DNA of 64,000 bases from Peptoniphilus_A olsenii (GTDB lineage: Bacteria; Bacillota; Clostridia; Tissierellales; Peptoniphilaceae), in assembly GCF_040545475.1 (NCBI RefSeq), contig NZ_JBEPMA010000007.1, positions 1-64,000 of the forward strand, given 5' to 3'. Positions 61,651-64,000 of this stretch are shown here, piece after piece. How positions within the stretch are numbered: position 1 is the stretch's first letter; the number at the start of each line of letters is the position of its first letter. Under the pieces are notes generated by a model. That model was given only the letters and a program-made list of their open reading frames with translations. It searched no databases and was not told the origin of the DNA. A program made the translations under genes and the position numbers.

Positions 61651-62101
61651 AAAAAATGAAGGAAATGTATTTGCAAGAAATAAGCAAGCAGGGCATCTTT
61701 ATTTTATAGAAGATAGATATGAGGCAGGAATCGAACTACTCGGGACCGAAGTAAAATCAATAAGGACTGGAGAAGTAAATTTAAGAGATGCTTATTGCGA
61801 TATAATAAATGGTGAGATTTATATAGTCAACATGCATATTAGTCCATATGAGCAAGGTAATATTAACAATGCAGATCCGCTCAGAAAAAGAAAACTATTG
61901 ATGCATAAACAAGAAATTAGAAGATTAGAACAAGTAAAAACTATTGATGGTTATACAATAATCCCTCTTAAACTTTATCTATCAAAAGGTAAGATAAAAG
62001 CTGAAATAGCGAAATGTAAAGGTAAAAAACTTTGGGATAAAAGAGAAACAATGAAAAAACGAGAAGAAGATAAAAAAATACGTCAAGCTTTACGATATTA
62101 A
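61643..62101 (+). CDS. smpB: SsrA-binding protein SmpB
   Basis: A 152-residue RNA-binding protein of trans-translation. Motifs: YEAGIELLGTEVKSIR near 29, NLRDAYC near 50, NMHISPYEQGN near 66 and the basic C-terminal KGKKLWDKRETMKKREEDKK. The ATG at 61643 is chosen; it overlaps the end of rnr by 8 bases. No tmRNA gene is visible in the following 300 bases. Confidence 0.95.
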   Translation: MSKKNEGNVFARNKQAGHLYFIEDRYEAGIELLGTEVKSIRTGEVNLRDAYCDIINGEIYIVNMHISPYEQGNINNADPLRKRKLLMHKQEIRRLEQVKTIDGYTIIPLKLYLSKGKIKAEIAKCKGKKLWDKRETMKKREEDKKIRQALRY

Positions 62102-62108
62102 TTAAATG

Positions 62109-62138
62109 CCTACAAGTGCTACACTTGTAGGTGTTTTT
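62109..62138 (+). terminator. Terminator of the rnr-smpB run
   Basis: CCTACAAGTG (62109-62118) pairs with CACTTGTAGG (62122-62131), a 10-bp perfect stem, followed by TGTTTTTTA. Confidence 0.93.
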
Positions 62139-62367
62139 TAATTATAAAACAATGTAATATCTAACTAGATTTTATAATATTTTCATTATTAGATAAATCT
62201 ATGACCAAAACATATAAAAATAATAGATTTCTCATTTCATAGTGCTAAGTCTCCTTTAAATAGGTATAAGAATTAAATCTTTTATATTTTTGTTTAATGC
62301 TTTATTTATTTTTTAATATTTTTAATAATACCATATTTAAACTTAAATTATTTTTCTAATACACTCA

Positions 62368-62396
62368 TTCACATATAAAAAGTTCTCTGTTATAAT
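62368..62396 (+). promoter_or_regulatory. Promoter of the ABC exporter operon
   Basis: TTCACA at 62368-62373 and TATAAT at 62391-62396 are 17 bases apart. The leader is only about 12 bases. Confidence 0.7.
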
Positions 62397-62414
62397 TGGG
62401 TAAAAGGTGATATT

Positions 62415-63116
62415 ATGGCATTTATTGAAGTTAGAAATTTATCTAAGATATATTCTGCAGGTGAGAGGTCAATTACTGCAAATGACAATTTGAATTTTGA
62501 TATTGAAAAAAATGAGTTTGCAGTGATTTTAGGTGCCAGTGGTGCTGGAAAGTCTACATTTTTAAATATTTTAGGAGGAATGGATACTCCTAGTAGAGGT
62601 AATTTATATGTAGATGGTAAAGATATTGCATCTTTAAATGAAAGAGAACTCACTACTTATAGAAGATATGACATGGGATTTGTTTTTCAATTTTATAATT
62701 TAATTCCCAATTTGACGGCACTAGAAAATGTGGAACTTGCTACTCAAATTGTAGATAATGCAAAAAATCCTATAGAGGTTCTTAAAAGTGTGGGACTTTC
62801 TGAAAGGATGAATAATTTTCCGTCTCAACTTTCGGGTGGAGAGCAGCAGAGAGTTTCTATAGCTCGTGCTATTGCTAAAAATCCAAAATTACTTTTGTGT
62901 GACGAGCCCACAGGTGCACTTGATTACAATACGGGAAAGCAAATTTTGAAATTATTACAAAATCTTACTAAAACTACAGATACCACTGTAGTAGTTATCA
63001 CTCATAATTCTGCTATAAAAGATAGTGCTGATAGATTAATAGAAATTAGTGATGCTAAGATTAAGAATATAACTATTAATGATAATCCAAAGGATATTAT
63101 GGAAATAGAATGGTAG
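62415..63116 (+). CDS. ABC transporter ATPase, MacB/LolD/FtsE-like
   Basis: A 233-residue ATPase: Walker A GASGAGKSTFLN near 40, Q-loop FVFQFYNLIPNLTALENV near 85, signature LSGGEQQR near 138 and Walker B LLLCDEPTGALD near 158. It belongs to the group that pairs with FtsX-type permeases to move or sense peptides and lipids at the envelope. The permease begins 7 bases downstream. AAGGTG lies ahead of the ATG. Antimicrobial-peptide resistance or lipoprotein transport are both possible. Confidence 0.9.
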   Translation: MAFIEVRNLSKIYSAGERSITANDNLNFDIEKNEFAVILGASGAGKSTFLNILGGMDTPSRGNLYVDGKDIASLNERELTTYRRYDMGFVFQFYNLIPNLTALENVELATQIVDNAKNPIEVLKSVGLSERMNNFPSQLSGGEQQRVSIARAIAKNPKLLLCDEPTGALDYNTGKQILKLLQNLTKTTDTTVVVITHNSAIKDSADRLIEISDAKIKNITINDNPKDIMEIEW

Positions 63117-63123
63117 GTGCAGA

Positions 63124-64000
63124 GTGAAAGCTGCGTTAAAAGATACAACAAGAGAAATAAAAAACACAATAGAAAGATTTATTTCAATCCTTTTAATTGT
63201 GGCTCTTGGTGTTTTTGTATTGATAGGTCTTATTTCTACAGGACCTATAATGCGTAACACTCTAAATGATAAAGTAGAAAAACTAAATTATGCTGATATG
63301 TTAGTCACTTGTCCTCTTGGGTTTTTAGATGAGGATATATCCATTATTGAAAGCCAAAAAAATATTGCGGAACTTGAATATGGATATGATAAAGAGCTAT
63401 TTTTAAAAGATGATGCTACTGTAATTAAACTCATAAATTATCCTTATGAAGTTTCTATGCCTCAATTAATTGAAGGTAGAAATTTAAAAAATGATAATGA
63501 AATATTACTTGATTATGAGATGAAAGACAGTTATGCAATTGGACAGACTATTTCTTTTGAAAAAGATGATGATATAGATTCTGAGAATAATTTAAATATT
63601 TATGATTTTAAAGTTGTAGGTTATGTTGAGACTCTCGACTATATAATGAAGGATAGCAGGGGCTACTCTGATAGAGGATATGGCAAAATTTCGGGATTTG
63701 GCTATATACTTCCACAGAATTTTAATGGTAAACCGACGATTTCTAAAATTAATTTTTCGGATTCAAAAGGACTTGATACTTCTGGCGATGAATATAGGGC
63801 TTTGATGAAACAAAAGGAAAACAGGCTTCGAATTGATATGAAATACCGACCTATAGATAGATTATCTGCTATGAAAGAAAAATTGACCGAAGAAATAAAT
63901 AAAGGCGAAAATGAGATAAGCGATGCAAAAAATAAACTTAATGATGCAGAAAATGAGCTTACTCAAGGGCGTGAAGATTTAAAGAAAGGCAAAGAAGATT
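63124..64000 (+). CDS. FtsX-like ABC transporter permease (partial, runs off the window)
   Basis: Open from GTG at 63124 to the window edge (292 codons). A first membrane segment, FISILLIVALGVFVLIGLIS, is followed by an external MacB-type periplasmic-core-like domain (IIESQKNIAELEYGYDKELF, then VVGYVETLDY). The last 30 visible residues are a coiled coil (NEISDAKNKLNDAENELTQG), a feature of the large permeases of about 1,000-1,200 residues in Gram-positives. The rest of the gene lies outside. It pairs with the ATPase just upstream. Confidence 0.85.
   Translation, partial: MKAALKDTTREIKNTIERFISILLIVALGVFVLIGLISTGPIMRNTLNDKVEKLNYADMLVTCPLGFLDEDISIIESQKNIAELEYGYDKELFLKDDATVIKLINYPYEVSMPQLIEGRNLKNDNEILLDYEMKDSYAIGQTISFEKDDDIDSENNLNIYDFKVVGYVETLDYIMKDSRGYSDRGYGKISGFGYILPQNFNGKPTISKINFSDSKGLDTSGDEYRALMKQKENRLRIDMKYRPIDRLSAMKEKLTEEINKGENEISDAKNKLNDAENELTQGREDLKKGKED

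Larger units (their letters stand above)
62102..62414 (+). other. 313-base gene-free region after smpB
   Basis: It holds the smpB terminator (62109-62138) and a promoter (62368-62396) directly before the ABC transporter gene. I looked for tmRNA (the CCA-proximal arm and tag region) and saw nothing. Confidence 0.75.

Noticed and set aside
62139..62367. tmRNA gene after smpB
   Set aside because: No tRNA-like ends or tag-coding segment can be recognised.

Overview
The window is AT-rich (about 30% GC by eye), with dense operons, strong Shine-Dalgarno sites, short intergenic gaps and T-run hairpin terminators. Gene content (adenine deaminase and selenium-type molybdenum hydroxylases, ThyX, RNase M5, Mini-III, RecD2, RNase R/SmpB, lysine and SAM riboswitches, lipoprotein signal peptides) points to a low-GC Gram-positive anaerobe of the Clostridia/Tissierellia. 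A Peptoniphilus-like member of the Peptoniphilaceae is my inference; there is no rRNA here to settle it. I see no tRNA, rRNA, CRISPR array or prophage.

Layout. 1-445: the tail of an IS256-type transposase entering from the left edge, a long palindrome, a promoter and a hairpin. 446-4430: a small lanthipeptide-type operon (CPBP membrane protease, LanC cyclase, LanT-type ABC exporter) with no visible precursor or dehydratase. 5158-19841: a large purine-degradation block: a three-subunit molybdenum hydroxylase, adenine deaminase, a dihydropyrimidinase-family hydrolase, a fused selenium-type xanthine dehydrogenase, its maturation factors (YqeC, MocA-type cytidylyltransferase, YqeB, XdhC/CoxI, a molybdopterin-binding protein) and an M20 amidohydrolase, closed by a convergent GntR regulator. 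21047-23649: a lysine riboswitch and a three-gene lysine ABC importer. 24298-29067: metG-tatD-rnmV-rsmA-arsR-glutaredoxin operon. 29316-29876: MntP manganese exporter. 30178-34560 (minus): surface and exported proteins plus a DUF1858 protein. 34711-40959: AEC transporter, SAM riboswitch-metK, a DapF-fold racemase, recD2 and comF. 40956-43890: YihY diverging from a two-component system. 44184-45773: pyrG. 45931-47457: a small cassette (55-aa Cys peptide, Cys-rich protein, CPBP protein) that looks like an undescribed ribosomal peptide/bacteriocin unit. 47645-52155: NUDIX, cysS, mrnC, thyX, rlmB, NYN nuclease and a small membrane protein. 52272-54842: TetR regulator and oleate hydratase. 55257-62101: glutaredoxin, coiled-coil protein, alpha/beta hydrolase, membrane-anchored MurF-like ligase, Ddl, RNase R and SmpB. 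62415-64000: an ABC exporter whose FtsX-type permease runs off the right edge.

How the parts fit. The purine block can take adenine to hypoxanthine (Ade), oxidise the purine ring with two molybdenum hydroxylases, and open or trim products with the hydantoinase-type and M20 enzymes. The accessory genes supply and store the molybdopterin/selenium cofactor. Lysine and methionine/SAM supply are each under an RNA switch visible in the sequence. The most interesting undescribed candidate is the three-gene cassette at 45931-47457; the orphan LanC/LanT operon at the left end, the apparent lack of a standard start codon for rsmA, and the operator-like palindromes at 5046-5064 and 41911-41930 are next.
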